In this document: positions 12,480 through 24,094 of the stretch, in pieces
Layout: every line of letters begins with the position of its first letter
Position numbering within the stretch: the stretch's first letter is position 1
Source of the DNA: Massospora cicadina
Lineage: Eukaryota > Entomophthoromycota > Entomophthoromycetes > Entomophthorales > Entomophthoraceae
Length of the DNA stretch: 64,000 nucleotides
Direction: 5' to 3'
Assembly: GCA_022478985.1 (NCBI GenBank)
Contig: JAKSZP010002721.1
Span: 124,001 to 188,000, forward strand
Program-made: the position numbers and the translations under genes
The notes under the pieces: generated by a model
What the model was told of the DNA's origin: nothing
The model's database searches: none
The model's input: the letters and a program-made list of their open reading frames with translations, nothing else

Positions 12480-13660
12480 CCAAATTGGTAGCAGAAGAAG
12501 AAATCAGAAAACTAGTGAAGCATGGGCTTCTAGTTCCGTCATCATTTCCCTGGGTGAGTCCAATTCTTATCCTGAAGAAAAAGGATGGCTCTAATTAGAT
12601 GGTGATCAACTACAAAAGCTGAATAAGATTATGAAGAAGGATTCATATCCCCTACCAAGAATTGAAAATGCGCTTTATCAACTTGGAGAAGTGAAGTATT
12701 TACCCACAATGGATCTGATATCAGATATTGGCAAATTGAATTGCCAAGAGAAGACCAAGAAAAATGTGCAATTATTACCGTGAAGGGGCTATACCAACTG
12801 ACGAGGATGCCCCAGGGTCTATGCAATGCGCCTGCAATGTTCCAGAGGGCCATGGACGCTATACTGAGTGACTTGAAGCTGTCGTGCGTCCTGGTGTACT
12901 TGAATGATATCAGTGTGTTCATTAGGACGTTTACTGACCATTTACACCACTTGGAAGAAGTATTCAAGAGACTGCTATGGCCAACCTGAAGCTTAAGCTG
13001 AGGAAGTGTCACTCCTACAAGAAAGAGTTGAAATATCTGGGTTTCATAATCAACTCTAATGTATTGCAGCTGCAAGCCCAGAAGATTGAAGCCATAGAAT
13101 GGATAACTGTTCCAAAGAGTGTCCAAGACATCCGATTGTTCCTTGAAATAGTTAGATACTATAGAAAATTTATTGGGATTTTGCCAGAATCGCCAAACCC
13201 TTATTCCATCTGTTGAAGGATCCAAAGAAAGGGTTTGTATGGAATGTAGAAGCGCAGGAATCATTTGATGAGTTACGCCAATATCTAATAGATTCTCCAA
13301 TTTTAGTATATCCAAATTTTGATCAAGAATTTACTATACAAACTGATGCTTTGTTGATGGCAATCAGCGCCATATAAGCAGAGTAGATGAGCTTGGGGAC
13401 GAATATCCAGTGGTATATGTGAGCTGGACACTCTCAGATGCTGAAAGGAACTACACCATAGCTGAGTGAGAATGCCTTGTGGTTATTTATGCTGTAAACA
13501 GTTTTGGGTGTACATCCACAGAACACACTTCAAAGTGGTGACAGACCATTCCTCGTTGCATTGGCTCCATAATTTAATAGAACCAGAAGGACGACTGTCC
13601 CAATTAGCACTTAAGCTACAGGCTTATGATTATGAGATTGTCCACTGATTGGGGTCTTCT
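12480..13660 (+). pseudogene. Element A1 pol: reverse transcriptase and RNase H
   Basis: RT motifs: SPILILKKKDGS (12557), KIMKKDSYPLPRI (12627), TRMPQGLCNAPAMFQRAMD (12800) and VYLNDISVF (12895; YLND in place of YLDD). The connection follows as VPKSVQDIRLFLEIVRYYRKFIG (13108). RNase H is at about 13310-13660, with TQTDALLMAI.AI and the run FWVYIHRTHFKVVTDHSSL near 13503. Many stops come from TGG or CGA codons. The 228-codon ORF on the other strand is a shadow of this RT. Confidence 0.85.
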
Positions 13661-13889
13661 CACCATAATGCAAATGTCTTATCATGGTTACCAAAGGTCC
13701 AGATGGTATACCAGCAGGTGGATGAGATATTCCAGAGAATGGTCGATGGAGAAATCAGAAACAAACCCCAAGAAATCCAAGATGCACTTCAAAAAGTGAT
13801 GGAAAACACCGAGACCATGGATGGACAAGTTTTTAAGATGATTAATAGGAAGCGTTTACTTTCCCAAAGCTGTTAAAACAAGAGGCTAT

Positions 13890-14998
13890 CATTCAAGCCA
13901 CTCATTAGGTTGTTGGGCATGGAGGCCTGAGAAAAATGACTTCCCATATTTGCCAGTACTACTGGGAGTCAATCAACTACAATGTTGCCTACTATCTAGC
14001 TTGTTGTGTGGAGTGCCAGTTGCACAAGCCACATAAGAATACAACTGGATACTGACTGGTCCGCCCTGGATTTGTCTGGCATATGGTGTCCACCAACATG
14101 ATAGAACCGCTGACAATGAGCACAGGAGGAGTCAGGTACATAATAGTTGCTATTGACCATCTGACGAGATGGATCAAGATGAAGGCTCTGACAAAAGTGG
14201 ACGCTACCAGCACTGTGAAGTTCATCCTGGATCAAGTAGTATACAGACATGGATGCCTGCAGGTCCTGCTTAGCAATAATGGGACAAACTTTACAACTCA
14301 TGTGATCTCATGGTTGAAGGAGATAATGGGGATGCAAGGAGTCATGTCTGTACCCATTGGCTAAAGAAGAATGGACTGGGGTAACAAGTAAATGAAATGC
14401 TGGCTATGACGCTGAGGAAGCTGGTCGAAGGAATAACTTCCACATGGGAATGTACCCGAGTTTGGTGATGTTTGCCTATAATATAAGTCATATACTGCAA
14501 TGGGAAAAATGCCATTTGAGCTGTTATACAGGAGGAAGGCCGCGTTGCTGCCAATTTTATATTCAGTGGTGGAACCAACATCAGGGATGAGTGCCAAACA
14601 GTACTTGAACTGACTGACAAATACCTAATTGAAACGCAATCACAAGCATTTGATACTACATCGAAGAAAAGTATATGAGCGAATTTGATGGATAATAAGA
14701 ACTGACTGGCATTATCAGATACCATTTAGGCGAAAGAGTTGTTTATTGCGATATGCATGGTTTTAGAAGAAGAAACAAACTACATGCATTGTGGTTGGGT
14801 CCATTTAAGATTATTGCCAAGACAGCGATGGATGCCCACTCCCTCAAGAACCTCTTGGATGAAAGAGTAGTAAATCGAGTCCATGCTAAGTATTTGAAGC
14901 AATAGATTGATGAAAAAAAACAAAAAAGAGTTCATGAAGGACAGATGAGCCATTAAATTGCGTATGTTCTGATGATTAGGTCAAGTCCAAAAAAAAAA
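13890..14998 (+). pseudogene. Element A1 pol: integrase with GPF end
   Basis: The HHCC zinc domain is near 13900-14035 (VGHGGLRKMTSHICQYYW..., CVECQ). The core at 14083-14364 is open: YIIVAIDHLTRWIKMKAL, then [12 protein letters not shown], then LLSNNGTNF. The second catalytic Asp of the family motif (SDNGT) is Asn, as in A2. The GPF module is at about 14785-14900 (LGPFKIIAKTAMD, RVHAKYLKQ). The tail equivalent to the A2 end runs to about 14998. Confidence 0.85.
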
Positions 14999-15417
14999 GG
15001 TTTTCTGAACCAATCTAGATAATTAAATCTGAAAAAGGACCTCTGAACCATAGATTACTGTTAGGTCTAAGGATACCTAGAATCCAGTTTGGGAGAAAAA
15101 TATAAAAGATGGACTGCTGAACCAAAACAAGATCATGTCTCATGGAAAAAAAGAAAAAAATAAAAGATTGATAAAGATATGGAAAATATTATAAAAAACT
15201 TTATAGGAAAAACCAATATTTTATAATTATTGCTTTTTATTATTGATTATCCTCAACTTGAAATGAATCCATCTATGTCGCCTCTTGGGGAAGGGAGGAT
15301 GAATTGCTGTAGGAATAAATAACCCATTGAAATCTCTGTGAGATTAGATGCTAGCAAGGTCTAAACCTACACAAAACTAAGTTTGTTGAGTGGATGCAGA
15401 TCCCTGCAAGAAAGCGA
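14999..15417 (+). other. Element A1 3' UTR with repeats and purine run
   Basis: No sense gene is seen. It has degraded copies of the GGACCTCTGAACCA repeat that is clearer in A2 (22605-22790), an AT-rich block near 15165-15240, and the conserved TATGTCGCCTCTTGGGGAAGGGAGG at about 15274-15298 ending in a purine run. Confidence 0.6.
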
Positions 15418-16221
15418 CTAGGGGAAGGGAAATTGAGATGTCATAAGAAGCCACTCGTGAAACCCCAGAGTAGGGAGGGAAGCAGCAGTAAAGAGTGAGG
15501 CAGTCGGAAAATAACCCCAAGTAATCCTGATATAGTACTGGAGCTGGAATATTAATCTTGAGTGCTTGCTGATGGGCTTCATCAAGAACACCAGACATAT
15601 AGCCAGCAGCGAACAAGGGATACTAGATGGTGGTTGTTGAATCATGCCCCCTATTAAAGCCATAGGTGGAAAATACCGATAGGAAGCACCAGAAACAAGA
15701 TAATCTTGCAAGGAGCAAATGGCATCCTGCAAGCGATGACTATGAGCTTCTTGGAAGCTGAAGCAAAAGAAGATATGGAACCTGGGAGAGGCTAAAAGCT
15801 TCATTGCCAACTTTGAAGAACTTGGTTGGTAAAGCAAAGAGCATAAGCAGGTGATATTTTGATCTAGGATGATCAAAAGATTGGAAGGATTCAGCACTAT
15901 GAATAAAGCCTCAGTGACTTGGACACTTATTTCTGCATATGAGAGCTCAAAATGAATGCTTTTTCCATTGGTGAGCTAGGTGGCCAAGACAGCTGGTTTG
16001 TAGTATTGTCCAAGTTGGAAGAGGAGCTCAGGAAGCAGGTCTGACCTGGCAAGAATGAAGCGATTAAGAGCGAAGGGCATTATTTCTGGTTCATCCATGA
16101 TGATGTTCAGCGCATCTGCAAAAGGAGCTAAATCCAGAAGAATTGTGAAATCTAACTCTGTAATTGAAGACAGAGGGAGAATTGGCTGCAAGCCATTCGA
16201 AACATTGGCTAGCCTGGCTTC
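15418..16221 (-). pseudogene. Antisense gene of element A1, 3' part
   Basis: The minus strand holds a gene whose 5' part continues at 25850-26040 beyond the inserted A2; together 995 bases, about 331 codons. Open stretches are 16191-15976 and 15897-15418. Conserved runs shared with the A2 and A3 copies include FQEAHSHRLQDAI, SLQDYLVSGASYRYFPPMAL and GMIQQPPSSIPC, ending FPFP-stop at 15418. I do not recognise the family. There is no clear signal peptide or transmembrane segment. Conservation on the antisense strand while sense frames are closed argues that this was a protein gene. Confidence 0.7.
16217..16221. repeat. Target-site duplication GCTTC, left of A2
   Basis: GCTTC at 16217-16221 and again at 25845-25849 flank element A2 exactly, next to LTR ends TGTTGGG and TTTTACA. 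Confidence 0.9.
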
Positions 16222-17347
16222 TGTTGGGATTTTTGCCCATATTCTATCCTACTAGATTACCTGGTATCGATAGGGGAAAATTCCCTAAGGCGAAGTGAAT
16301 CAGAAATCAGTTGACCCGAGTTTTGGAGGAACTATGTTTGGAGGATTTTGGGATATTCACCTGGTCTTATCTGTCTGAGATAGGTCTGGATGAATACCTA
16401 AGATCTCGTTGGGAAGAGTGGATGACGAAATAGGGGTATCTGATAGTGATTAACTATCAGATGTACCAATTGGGATTGGTCAGGTTTCATCACTGACTGA
16501 TTGGGAATGAATAGTAAGTTGTAAGGCGAGTGATGCCACCTGCAACTAGTGAATCAATCTTTTGGTTTGCCACCTACCTTAATGGGTAATAAGCCCATTA
16601 CCTAAGCAGTTCAACTGCCAAATATGGTCAGTTCACTTGGATCGAGAGGAAAACGTTAGGGACATGTTTCCTGACTCTTTCCGTTTGAGTTTTGAGGATG
16701 TCCAATGATGGAATACTATCCAGGATAGGGAAAACCATCACTGCCGAGATGAGGAAGGGTGATCAATGGCAATGGCTGCCATTTCATCAAAGAGGTGTCA
16801 ACTGAGGGTCGGACAGCCAAATCCCCTACTAGAAATTCCCTAGGATTTACTATAATAGAAAACTCTAGTTTTAAGATAACAAGTACTTTACAGTAATATT
16901 ATCTATTTGGTGTATAGTTAGATTATCAGCTTCTATTGTGTCGTTCTATCTCAAGGATATTATTGCATATAGCAATAATTGGAAGACTCTCAGAGAGAAG
17001 AGTAAAGATCTGAGTGGGGACCTAGAGATGAAGGAACCACAATCAGGGATAGCTGCCAACTGTGTGTTGGGCTGAGAGAGACTGTCACTGGGGTAACTTA
17101 AAGATTGGGTGGACAAGAGTATAGGGAATGAATCCTTATGAGTATGACTCAAAATTATTTAATCGGAAATACTGGCCAAGCATTAGGCCAAATAATAGTT
17201 CAATCTCAACTACAGATAATAGCCTCCATACTATCATTGATTAATACATTCTATACAACACGACAAAGAGCACAAGGAAATTGAACCTGTGCAGTAAAAA
17301 GGTTACTGGGTTGATGGCTGATATTCAAGATAGAGTAAATTTTTACA
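16222..17347 (+). repeat. 5' LTR of element A2
   Basis: TGTTGGGATTTTTGCC ... TTTTTACA, 1126 bases. It pairs with 24644-25844. The hairpin is at 16436-16466. Confidence 0.92.
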
Positions 17348-17349
17348 AG

Positions 17350-17376
17350 TTAGTGCTCACTACAGGGATAGTTGAG
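17350..17376 (+). promoter_or_regulatory. Primer-binding-site-like sequence of element A2
   Basis: TTAGTGCTCACTACAGGGAT follows the LTR by two bases. The same motif follows other A LTRs and, on the minus strand, the D LTR at about 61462-61484. Confidence 0.6.
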
Positions 17377-17392
17377 TAAAGAATCTATTATA

Positions 17393-18665
17393 ATGTCATA
17401 TAAAGAAGAAATACACAAGCTGTGGACTGATATCGCCACTGTGAATCAGAATGCCTTAAACTCAGTGGACTATCAGGAGTTTGTGGCCTTGGAAAAATGA
17501 GTCGCTAAGGTGGAGGAAGGAGTGGATAATGTAGCTAACTTTGGGAAAGAGTTACTCAGCAAAGTAAACTCATTGAAAAAGAAAATAAGGGTACCTCATT
17601 TGAGAGGTCCTATACCTGAAAACAGAGCGAGAAGTGGATCACGTTCATTTAAGAAAGTTTGGTGCAGATATCAAGAAATTAAGCAAACAAGTGGAAGAAC
17701 TTAAAGCTCATAGATGTGCTTGTGAGCCTAATTATGCCAGTGATTCTAAAAAAGATAATTCCTTGCATGATACTTGGGAAGTCGCATACCCCAAGTAATA
17801 TGCCACCCGCTTTCAATGCCTTTTTGGAGATGATGCCTGGAGTCACTCCACAAGTTAGCCAAGTAGCCAAACCAAGAGAATTGGCCAGAAATGACTTAAA
17901 GAATTTAGTGCAACGCCAAAATTGCCAACATTCCATCGGGATAACGCCCTAGTGTTTTTCTAACTGTTTGACATGACTATGAAAAGCTACAGAGATTGTC
18001 AAAAGGCGTTGATGGTCATGAACTTCCTGGACACCGACTGTCAAAACTTAGTGTTACCCCACCTGGAGGGGGATAGCTGGTCATATGAAGAGGCAAAGGC
18101 GGCCATCATGAAGGAGTTTGGGAGTCCAACCTGCATGTCAAAACGCAAGCAAGAATTTATGGGAATTAAATTTCATAAAGATGAGTCTCTTGCTAGCTTC
18201 GCATATCAATTTTACCAGGAGTTGCAGATCCTGGCTGGAGCAAAAGTATTGGATGTCTTTGATGCTAGAATCGCACTGTAAACGGCCCTTCAGCCCTATC
18301 ATGATTTGCATCATATGATATCTTCTGTATTTACAACAGAGATAACTACCTCGCAAAATAGTAAACAAATTGAAGATTTTGGGAGCGACGTTTGATGCCC
18401 CAAATAGAAGCTTCAAGTCCAATCCAGTACAAAATCCAAACCCATGAAGGGAAATGAAGGAGCAAAGGAGGCTACCATCCAAACTGTGCCAGAAATAAGC
18501 CCAAAGAAAGCAGATGGTTAAGCAAGAAATAGAAGGTCTGCTATCAGTGTTGCAGAAGAAGGACATTTCACTGTTCACTGCAAAAAGCTGAAGGATCAGA
18601 TTAACATGGTCCAGGTCAAGGAGACAGCAGCTGCCAAGGATTCGGGAAAAGGGCCCGCTGCCTAG
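17393..18665 (+). pseudogene. Element A2 gag
   Basis: Starts MSYKEEIHKLWTDI, a helical N-terminus like that of the D gag (MSFMRELWKLWAEL), then a lysine-rich coiled stretch. The capsid segment at 17973-18281 is open: LVLPHLEGDSWSYEEAKA and KRKQEFMGIKFHKDESLASF. A damaged zinc knuckle (CYQCC, frameshifted) lies near 18538. Gag ends at TAG 18663-18665, just after GGGAAAAGGGCCC. In-frame stops include W/R-to-stop changes near 17498. About 420 codons in all. Confidence 0.8.
18650..18665 (+). promoter_or_regulatory. Candidate gag-pol -1 frameshift region
   Basis: GAAAAGGGC precedes the gag stop in A1, A2 and A3, and the pol frame overlaps in -1. It is not a canonical X XXY YYZ heptamer in the gag frame, so the mechanism is inferred from the frame arrangement only. 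Confidence 0.35.
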
Positions 18666-19260
18666 ACAAGGAACAGTCTAGAGTGTCGGAGAAACCTGTT
18701 CCTCCTGATATCATGTTGAAGAAATAGATATTAGCGATATGTTTGTAGATGACGAGCAGGATCAGCTATACCAAGTGGTCAATATGGATGTGAATGCCGT
18801 GACCAGAGCTGGGGCAAAGAAGATTGATTACAAGATAATCCAGGAAGTTGCTGGGCCGTACACCTGACAACTGGCGGAGAAGATTCAAACTGCTGAGAAT
18901 CCTGAAAAGTTATCAGACGTCCATTTATATGAGGCCAATCTGTCTATCCCCCTCAGCACGATAAAGAAATCAATTCCTGAATTATTGGCGCAAATTATTC
19001 ACACCCTAGATTTGGCTAATAACGTCATCATTCACTCAGTAAATACTATATTACAATACTCCGAGTATATATATATAGATATAAAAGTGAATCAAGTGAG
19101 GGTGAGGGAGATTGTTGACAGCGGAGTGCCCATCAATATTGTGTTGACCAAGCTGGTAAAGAGGATTAAAACCTTGCTGGACTTGGAATACAAGAGAGAA
19201 TATGGGACAGATGGTCTGAACTCCACTATTTCCTGTGGAGCGTATATTGAGCTGCCACTA
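18666..19260 (+). pseudogene. Element A2 pol: N-terminal linker and protease
   Basis: The open frame 18985-19263 encodes the aspartic protease: EIVDSGVPINIVLTKLVKRI (DSG active site). It is preceded by a conserved stretch with YIDIKVNQV. The segment continues after a CGA-to-TGA-like stop at 19261 into NYDILI.TEFLQKYG. The protease would process the Gag and Pol polyproteins within the particle. Confidence 0.8.
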
Positions 19261-19499
19261 TGATTCAGGCCGTTGGTGGTATATGTGCCTGCGATAGTTT
19301 TGGAGAACCAAAACTACGACATCCTGATCAGAACAGAGTTTCTACAGAAGTATGGAGTTAAATGTAACTTTGAGGATAAAATGTTGACTATAATGGGTCA
19401 GACGTTACAATTTGGTATATCAAAAAGATGGTGAAACTCTGTTAAATTGGAGAAACAACTTCATTAATCTGATATACAATGACAGCATTGTACCAATTT

Positions 19500-19850
19500 A
19501 ATACAAATTAATTGGTAGGAAGCGATGCGAGATGCTGGTGGAAATCCTAGAATTCTGGGTAATTCCATTAAGGATCAAGAAAGAGAGGACCATACCGGCC
19601 AGATTGCAGATAATAGTCAACACAGGGTTGACTTTGGAGATTCCTGAGCTGTTGTATGGGGAAGTCAGAAGCCCCTGGAAGAAGTCCAGAGTGGATCCAT
19701 GGGTGGCTCCTAGGATAATAGTTCCTGGCCATGGAGAAATTCAAGTTCTCCTGACGAGTTTGAGTGAAACACTGATGAAGACCAAGAGGAATCAGATCAT
19801 TGCATTTATTCATATGATCCTGACAGCCGAATTGAGATGATTCCACAATT
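19500..19850 (+). pseudogene. Element A2 pol: dUTPase-like domain
   Basis: The open frame 19532-19840 (102 codons) reads IPARLQIIVNTGLTLEIP, ELLYGEVRSPWKK, VDPWVAPRIIVPGHGEI, QVLLTSLSETL, then KRNQIIAFIHMI. Aligned to the trimeric dUTPase pattern (IP.G...LV.TGL.I.IP.G.YG.V..RSGLA, G.IDSDYRGEI.V.L.N, GDRIAQLI), spacing and hydrophobic pattern agree. The motif-3 catalytic Asp is absent here. It lies between protease and RT. It may be an inactive structural relic of a dUTPase; E and C keep the Asp. Confidence 0.65.
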
Positions 19851-20089
19851 TTTGGGTCTCTTGATGAAATGAGATTACTGGCTGAGATAGCTGAAAGCAT
19901 CAACCTATTGGTTGATTGGAAGCAGCTTGCTGATCTAATAGAAGGCCAGCAGGAGGAGGTGCTTGAACTATTTGAGAATATCGGGAAGTGTTCACTCATG
20001 ATGACCATGATTTGGGATGCGCATGAGACGTAATTCACTAGGTTGACACTGGGAAAATCTACTGATAAGGATGAGACCAATCTGAAGAT

Positions 20090-21310
20090 TGAAAGCTGCT
20101 GAAGCAGTAGAGAAGGATGAGATCAGCAAACTAGTGAAGCATGGGCTTCTAGTTCCATTGTCAAGTCCCTAGGTGAGTTCAATTCTGATTTTGAAGAAGA
20201 AAAATGGATTGAACTGGGTGGTAATTGACTACCAGAGGCTTAACAAAATTATGAAGAAGGATTCATATCCCCTACTGAGGACCAATGATGCACTAGATCG
20301 TTTAGGAGAAGCAAAGCATTTCTCTGCGATGGATTTAATCTTGGGATATAGGCAGATTGACTTGCCAAAAGACCAAAAAAATGCGCTATTATTACCGCGC
20401 AGGGGTTATACCAGCCAACAAGGATGCCCCAGGGTCTCTGCAATGCGCCTGCGATGTTTCAGAGGGCGATGAACGCGATATCAAGTGACCTGAAGTTGCT
20501 GTGCGTCCTGGTATATCTTGACGATATCAATGTGTTCAGTAGAACGTTTAATGATCACTTGCACCACTTGGAAGAAGTATTTGGGTGACTGTTCGCGGCC
20601 AACCTGAAGATCAAGTCAAGGAAGTGTCACTTCTTCAAGAAAGAGTTGGAATAGCTGGGATTTGTAATCAACTCAAGTGAATTGCAGCCACAAACCCAGA
20701 AGAAAGCAGCTATAGAGCGTATGGCTATACCAAAGAGTGTCCAAGGCTTCCATGTATTCCTTGGGATGGTCAGATATTATAGAAGATTTATTTGGGACTT
20801 CGCGTAAATAGCTGAGCCATTATTCCATTTATTAAAGGATCCAAATAAAGGATTCATGTGGAATGAAGAGGCCCAGAACTCCATTGATGAGTTACGCCGG
20901 TATTTGATATATTCGCTGATTCTGAAATATCTGAATATTGATCAGGAGTTTATCATTTAAACTAATGATTCATTGATGGCAATTGGCGCCGTACTGAGAC
21001 AAATAGATGAACTTGGGGACGAGCATCCGGTGGCATATGTGAGCCAGAAACTCTTAGCCGCTGAGAGGAACTACAACGTGACTGAGCGTGAATGCCTTGC
21101 AGTCATTTACACATGTAAGAAGTTTCAGGTGTATGTCCATGGAGCGCACTTTAAGGTGGTGAAGGACCATTCTTCACTGCATTGGCTGCACAATCTAAGG
21201 GAACCGGAAGGATGACTGGCCCAATGGTCACTTAAGCTTCAGGATTACAATTATGAGATAGTCCACTGAGTGGGGGCTTCTCATCAGAATGCAGATGGCT
21301 AATCGCAGTT
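20090..21310 (+). pseudogene. Element A2 pol: reverse transcriptase and RNase H
   Basis: RT: SSILILKKKNGLNWVVIDYQ (20173), KIMKKDSYPL, GYTSQQGCPR/LCNAPAMFQRAM across a frameshift, and VYLDDINVF at about 20511 with both catalytic Asp residues. RNase H at 20973-21215 is open: AIGAVLRQIDELGDEHPVAY, AERNYNVTERECLAVIY (the catalytic Glu region) and FKVVKDHSSLHWLHNL. The end, with VH..GASHQNADG, has stops at W and R codons. Confidence 0.88.
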
Positions 21311-21479
21311 GCCAATGGTCCAGGTGGTATACTCGCAGGCAGATGAGCTATTCCAGAGAATGGTAGAAGGAAGAATCAGGGATAAGCCTTGAGAAATCCA
21401 CGGTGCACTTTGAAAAGTGATGGAAAACACTGAGACTATGGATGAACAAGTATTCAAGATGATCAATGGGAAGTGGCTA

Positions 21480-22619
21480 TTACTCCCATAACAGTCAGAA
21501 AGAGCAGTGATAGTACAAACAGCTCACAGAGTTGTCGGGCATGGAGGCCTGAGAAAAACAACTGCCCATATTCGCCAGTATTATTACTGGGAATCAATAA
21601 ACTACAATGTCGCGGATTATCTGGCTTGTTGCGTGGAGTGCCAGCTGAACAAACCACACAAGAATACAACTGGATAACATCTGGTCCTCCTGGATTCTCC
21701 TGGCACACAGTGTCCATTGATGTGATGGGACCGCTGACAATGAGCACAAGGGGAGTCAAGTACATCATAGTTGCCATTGACCATCTGATGAGATGGGTCA
21801 AGATGAAGGCCCTAACCAGAGTAGATGATACCAGTACTGCGAGATTCATCCTGGATCAAGTGGTATACCGGCATGGATGTCCACAAGTCCTGTTGAGCAA
21901 TAATGGGACCAACTTCACGTCTCGTGATCCTGAGGTTAAACGAAACAATAGGGATCTAAGGAGTTGTGTCAGTACCATACTGGCTGGAGATGAACAGACT
22001 AATAGAACAGTTCAATGGGACGCTGGCCACAACGCTGAGGAAGTTAGTCTCAGGGAGAACTTCCGTGTGGGGAACTTACCTGAGTTCAGTGACATTCGCC
22101 TACAACATTAGTCATCATATGGCGATGGGAAAGATGCCTAATGAATTATTATATGGAAGAAAGGCCGTGTTGCCGCCAATTTTATATTTGGTGGTAGAAC
22201 CTATGTCAGAGATGAGTACTGAGCAATACTTGAACCAACTGATGAGTATCCTGATCAATATGCAATTGCAAGCATTTGATACTACCTTGAATAAAAGGAT
22301 ATGAGTGAAATTGATGGATGACAAAAAAAGTCTGGACTTAGAAGAATATCAAATAGGGGAAAGAGCCGCCTATTGCAATATGCATGATTTCTAATGAATA
22401 AAAAAATTAGATGCATTGTGGTCAGGTCTGTTGGAAGTAATAGCCAATACAGCAACCAATGCTTACTCCATCAAGAATCTCTTGGATGGAAGAGTTGTAA
22501 ATCGAGTCCACGCTAAGTATCTAAAGTGTTGGATTGCAGAAAAATATAAAAGAGTTCCCAAAGGACTGATGAACCATTTAGTTAGTCATGTCCTGATGAT
22601 TAGGTCAAGTCCAAAATAA
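21480..22619 (+). pseudogene. Element A2 pol: integrase with GPF-like end
   Basis: HHCC zinc domain at 21520-21660 (HRVVGHGGLRKTTAHI ... CCVECQL). The core at 21710-21925 has [40 protein letters not shown] (second catalytic Asp changed to Asn) and GTNFTS. The 21966-22304 frame has NGTLATTLRKLV and FAYNISHHMAMGKMP. The GPF-like module (SGLLEVIANTATNAYSIKNL) and RVHAKYLKCW are near 22420-22530. The stop is TAA at 22617-22619. No chromodomain. Confidence 0.88.
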
Positions 22620-22790
22620 GGACCTCTAAACCAATATTTATGAAAAAGTCCGAAAAAAGGACCTCTGAACTAATATATGAAAAAGTCCGAAAAAAGGACC
22701 TCTGAACCATGGAAAACTGGTAGGTTTAAGTACCCAAGACCCAGTTTGGGGGAAAAGATGGACCTCTGGACCAAAACAAGGTCAAGTCCC
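22605..22790 (+). repeat. 3' UTR repeats of element A2 with stem-loop potential
   Basis: The unit AAGTCCGAAAAAAGGACCTC with TGAACCA occurs at 22605-22634, 22645-22673 and 22682-22709, with a degraded unit near 22755-22790. Each unit can fold GTCC with GGAC around an A-rich loop. Degraded copies are in A1 (14980-15145) and A3 (35885-36030). Confidence 0.7.
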
Positions 22791-23071
22791 ATAGAAAAAA
22801 AGAAGAATAAAGATAAAAAATTGATAAAAGATATGGAAAAAAAAGAAAAAACCACATAGATAAAAAAGCCGATATATTTTTATAATTTTTATTTTTTTGA
22901 TTGTCCTTAGTATGGGGATTAATCCGCCTATGTCGCCTCTTGGTGGAGGAGAATGAATCATGAAATAAATAAACAGCCTGTCAAAATTGATAAGCAATCA
23001 GATGCTTGTGAGGGTGAGACTTACATGAAACCACGTTTGTTGAGCAGATGCTGAGCCCTGAGAAAAATCGA
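22791..23071 (+). other. Element A2 post-pol spacer
   Basis: AT-rich, with no sense gene. It holds the conserved TATGTCGCCTCTTGG followed by a purine run at about 22929-22953, shared with A1 (15274) and A3 (36169). The stop of the antisense gene follows at 23072. Confidence 0.6.
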
Positions 23072-24066
23072 CTAGGGGAAGGGAATTTGAAATGTCAGAA
23101 GATGCCAATTGCAAAACCCCGGAGGGGGAGGAAAGCAGAAATAAAGAAAGATGCAATCATTGAATAACCCCAAATAATCCTGATATGGCACAGGAGCTGG
23201 AAGATTAGTCCTGAGCGCCTGCCAATGGGCTTCATCAAGGACATCAGACATATGGGCTGGCAACAAAGAAGGTCAACTTGATGGAGGTTGCTAAATCATG
23301 CCCCTATCAATGCCATCAGTAGAAGATACTGATGGGAAGTTCTAGAGAAGAGATAGTTGTGCAGAGAGAGTATTGCATTTTTCAAGTGGCGACTACAGGC
23401 TTCACAGAAGCTAAAGCTGAATGATTGGTGGAAAAAAGGTGAGGCTGGAAGCTTTGTAAACCAACTTTGAAGAGCTTGGCCAGCAAAGCGAAGAGCATAA
23501 GTGGCAGTATCCCAATCCAGAAGATTATCAAGATCAGAGGGATTTAGCACTAATGTCAAAGCCTCGGTGACTTTGGCCCAGAGTTCAGCATAGGGGAGCT
23601 CGAAGTGTATGCTGTTACTGATTGAGAGCTCAGAAACCATAACAGCGGGTTTGTAAAATTGACTGAGTCAGAAGAGGAACTCAGGGAGCAGGTCCAACCC
23701 AGCCAGAAACAAATGATCCAGAGCAACCAGCATAATCTCTGGAGCATCTATGATGATGTTCAGAGCATCAGAAAAAGGAGGCAAATCTAGGAGGGTTTCA
23801 AAACCTCAACTCTGGAATTGACTGCAGAGGAAGAGTTGGCCAAGAGTTGTTCAAAATGATGGCCAGCCTGGTTTTTGAGGGATTAGTTACTGTTTCTGGT
23901 AATTTGACAGAAGGACTAGCCGCTTGCACCAGGCTAGGCGTTTAAGTCCTGGAAGGACCATAAAAGAAGTTCCATTGAGCATCCCAATTCATCTGCTGGG
24001 AGAGATGGAGGTCTGTATCAGACAGACTTTGAGGAGCTGATGGTAGCATGATTTGTAATTTGACAT
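23072..24066 (-). pseudogene. Antisense gene of element A2 (full length, about 331 codons)
   Basis: On the minus strand an ATG at 24066 lies about 30 bases below a TATA-like box. From it a reading frame runs to the stop at 23072-23074 with only a few breaks: a frameshift near 23990, a stop after FFYGPSRT, and a frameshift near 23810. Recognisable conserved runs are FFYGPSRT, LLDLPPFSDALNIIIDAPEI, SIHFELPYAELWAKVTEAL, NLPAPVPYQDYLGLF and FPFP-stop. A1 and A3 keep the same length (995 and 991 bases), start and stop. The protein looks soluble, moderately hydrophobic and leucine-rich. I do not recognise the family and propose no function. Confidence 0.72.
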
Positions 24067-24076
24067 ATGAGCTGGA

Positions 24077-24088
24077 TGAGAGGGGGAT
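24077..24088 (+). promoter_or_regulatory. Internal polypurine-like tract
   Basis: GAGAGGGGGATG here is almost the same as the true tract at 24631-24643 (AAAGAGGGGGATG) next to the 3' LTR. It recurs in A1 at about 26050-26062 and degraded in A3 at about 37312-37323. It could prime a second plus strand, or mark an ancient LTR junction since TGTCGG follows. Confidence 0.45.
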
Positions 24089-24094
24089 GTCGGA

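Noticed and set aside
12629..13315. 228-codon minus-strand ORF, the longest in the window
   Set aside because: It lies exactly antisense to the A1 RT and is not kept in A2 or A3 as one frame; it is a shadow of RT codon structure.
14342..14725. 127-codon minus-strand ORF at the end of A1 integrase
   Set aside because: Overlaps sense integrase sequence (FAYNISH, NGTL equivalents) and is a shadow; not the same as the conserved antisense gene at 15418.
19568..20080. 170-codon minus-strand ORF over the A2 dUTPase-like region
   Set aside because: The sense strand carries the conserved domain; the antisense frame is not conserved as a protein in other copies.
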